16,662 nucleotides of DNA, taken from CAZQYC01 sp043746555 (GTDB lineage Bacteria > Pseudomonadota > Gammaproteobacteria > Steroidobacterales > Steroidobacteraceae). A program made the position numbers and the translations under genes. The DNA lies in the NCBI GenBank assembly GCA_043746555.1, contig JAYTQU010000002.1, positions 1-16,662 on the forward strand, read 5' to 3'. The first letter of the stretch is position 1; every line of letters begins with the position of its first letter. The notes under the pieces were generated by a model. That model was not told the DNA's origin, searched no databases, and worked only from the letters and a program-made list of their open reading frames with translations. Of the stretch, positions 13,996 to 16,662 are shown piece by piece.

Positions 13996-14983
13996 CCATC
14001 ACCTCCGGGAAAAAGCGATCGTGTAGCACGATGTCCGCAGTCATGCGCGCCAACGCGGGCGCAACTAAATAGCCGTGGCGATAAAAACCATTAACGTGCA
14101 AGTTGCGGCCCTGCTTAACGATGCGCGGTAAATTATCCGCAAATGCAGGGCGCACTTGCGTGCCGATCTCGACAATCTCGGCTTCGCCGAATGCGGGGTG
14201 AAGCGCATACGCTGCGCTCAGTAATTCCAACATCGATCGTGCGCTGATATGTTTATCGTCATCGCTTTCGATCATAGTTGCACCCACCATGAACAGTCCC
14301 GCGTCGCGCGGCGCAATGTACACAGGAATACGCGGATGCAACATGCGTATCGGCCTATGCAATTGCACGTCGGTCGAATGGAGCAACAGCATCTCGCCTT
14401 TGACTCCGCGCAATTGCGGTAGCGCGGCGCGCGCCGAAAGCCCCGTGCAATCGATGATGAAATCGCTGTCGCCACTGCTTAGTTCCGCCACAGACGTTCT
14501 CCGATCAAAGTGTAACTGACCACCGAGCGATACAATTTTCTGTGCGAGATGCGCTAATGCTTTGCGCGGATCGAGTTGCGCCTCGTCGGCGAAATACAAA
14601 GCCTGATGAAAGCGACCGGCGAGATCGGGTTCCAGCGCCGCGATGGCTTCGTGATTTAAGCGTTCGTGATGTGTCGTGCGTTGTGCGAAGCGCGCAAGGT
14701 CGGCTGCATCTCGGCCTTGCGTCAGCACGAGACTGCCGTTACGTACGGTATTGGGATAATGTTTTAACCACCACGCAATGCTTTCTTCGCCGAGTGTGGC
14801 GATCAACGGCTCGGCGCTTTCCAATTCGCACCACGGCGCGAGCATGCCGCCCGCAAACCACGAGCAATTGTGCGGCCCGAGACTTGCGGCGCGTTCGAAG
14901 ATGTCGACCGCGATGCCGCGCGATGCGAACTCAACCGCCGTAGTTAAGCCCGCAACGCCCGCGCCGATGATGCCGATACGCAT
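13964..14983 (-). CDS. thiO: FAD-dependent glycine oxidase ThiO
   Basis: A DAAO-family flavoenzyme of 339 residues that oxidises glycine with O2 to dehydroglycine for ThiG. The N-terminal dinucleotide-binding motif GAGVAG is at residues 7-12 (MRIGIIGAGVAGLTTAVEF). CSWFAGGMLAPWCE is the flavin-loop motif typical of ThiO, IIDCTGLSARA is the second FAD motif, and the C-terminal NGFYRHGYLVAPALA is the usual FAD-binding end. The ATG at 14983 is five bases after the thiC stop, with AGG from the end of thiC as a weak ribosome-binding site. Its 3' end overlaps thiS by 32 bases. Its position between thiC and thiS supports the thiamin role over general amino-acid oxidation. Confidence 0.93.
   Translation of the reverse strand: MRIGIIGAGVAGLTTAVEFASRGIAVDIFERAASLGPHNCSWFAGGMLAPWCELESAEPLIATLGEESIAWWLKHYPNTVRNGSLVLTQGRDAADLARFAQRTTHHERLNHEAIAALEPDLAGRFHQALYFADEAQLDPRKALAHLAQKIVSLGGQLHFDRRTSVAELSSGDSDFIIDCTGLSARAALPQLRGVKGEMLLLHSTDVQLHRPIRMLHPRIPVYIAPRDAGLFMVGATMIESDDDKHISARSMLELLSAAYALHPAFGEAEIVEIGTQVRPAFADNLPRIVKQGRNLHVNGFYRHGYLVAPALARMTADIVLHDRFFPEVMDEHPRQRKTA
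13998..14006 (-). promoter_or_regulatory. thiS ribosome-binding site inside thiO
   Basis: GGAGGTGAT on the minus strand lies within the thiO codons for Pro-Glu-Val-Met and is six bases (counted from GGAGG) before the thiS ATG at 13995. It decides the thiS start and shows that the 32-base thiO/thiS overlap is genuine. Confidence 0.8.
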
Positions 14984-14988
14984 GTTTC

Positions 14989-16662
<1,674 letters not shown>

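Overview
The window looks like chromosomal DNA of an aerobic Gram-negative bacterium, most likely a proteobacterium and possibly a gammaproteobacterium. The evidence is Sec signal peptides on several exported proteins, periplasmic c-type cytochromes, a cytochrome b561, an OmpA-like domain, and a thiC-thiO-thiS-thiG-thiE-thiD cluster that uses the oxygen-dependent glycine oxidase ThiO. The taxonomic call is inference from gene content only. I see no mobile element, tRNA, rRNA or CRISPR array.

Layout. (1) 200-1620 (+): a secreted M64-family zinc peptidase split by a one-base frameshift near 1019-1021. (2) 1641-6123: a lipid or cyclic-ketone catabolism locus. A type I Baeyer-Villiger-like flavin monooxygenase (2960-4777, -) and an acyl-CoA dehydrogenase (1641-2861, -) lie in one direction. 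A second, quite different acyl-CoA dehydrogenase (4960-6123, +) diverges from them. The 182-bp divergent region holds a 10-bp palindrome flanked by inverted hexamers. (3) 6327-7460 (+): an exported alpha/beta-hydrolase-fold protein whose nucleophile Ser and catalytic His both appear replaced. (4) 7827-11579 (+): a periplasmic redox group of cytochrome c', cytochrome b561, a diheme c-type cytochrome, and a translationally coupled exported protein with a degenerate OmpA-like domain. (5) 11649-16662 (-): a very compact thiamin operon running in from the right edge, where thiC is cut by the window. It ends convergently with region 4.

How the genes work together. The monooxygenase would insert oxygen next to a ketone, and the dehydrogenases would desaturate the resulting acyl-CoA intermediates; the substrate cannot be read from sequence. 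The b561 could pass electrons from the quinone pool to periplasmic cytochromes, while cytochrome c' probably binds NO or CO. ThiC makes the pyrimidine half of thiamin. ThiO, ThiS and ThiG make the thiazole half, ThiD phosphorylates the pyrimidine and ThiE joins the halves.

Most notable observations: the apparent pseudo-hydrolase; two neighbouring acyl-CoA dehydrogenases with different catalytic-base solutions; an uncharacterised diheme cytochrome/OmpA-like pair; and the ThiS diglycine codons doubling as the ribosome-binding site of thiG. I did not find an obviously new multi-gene defence or mobile system.
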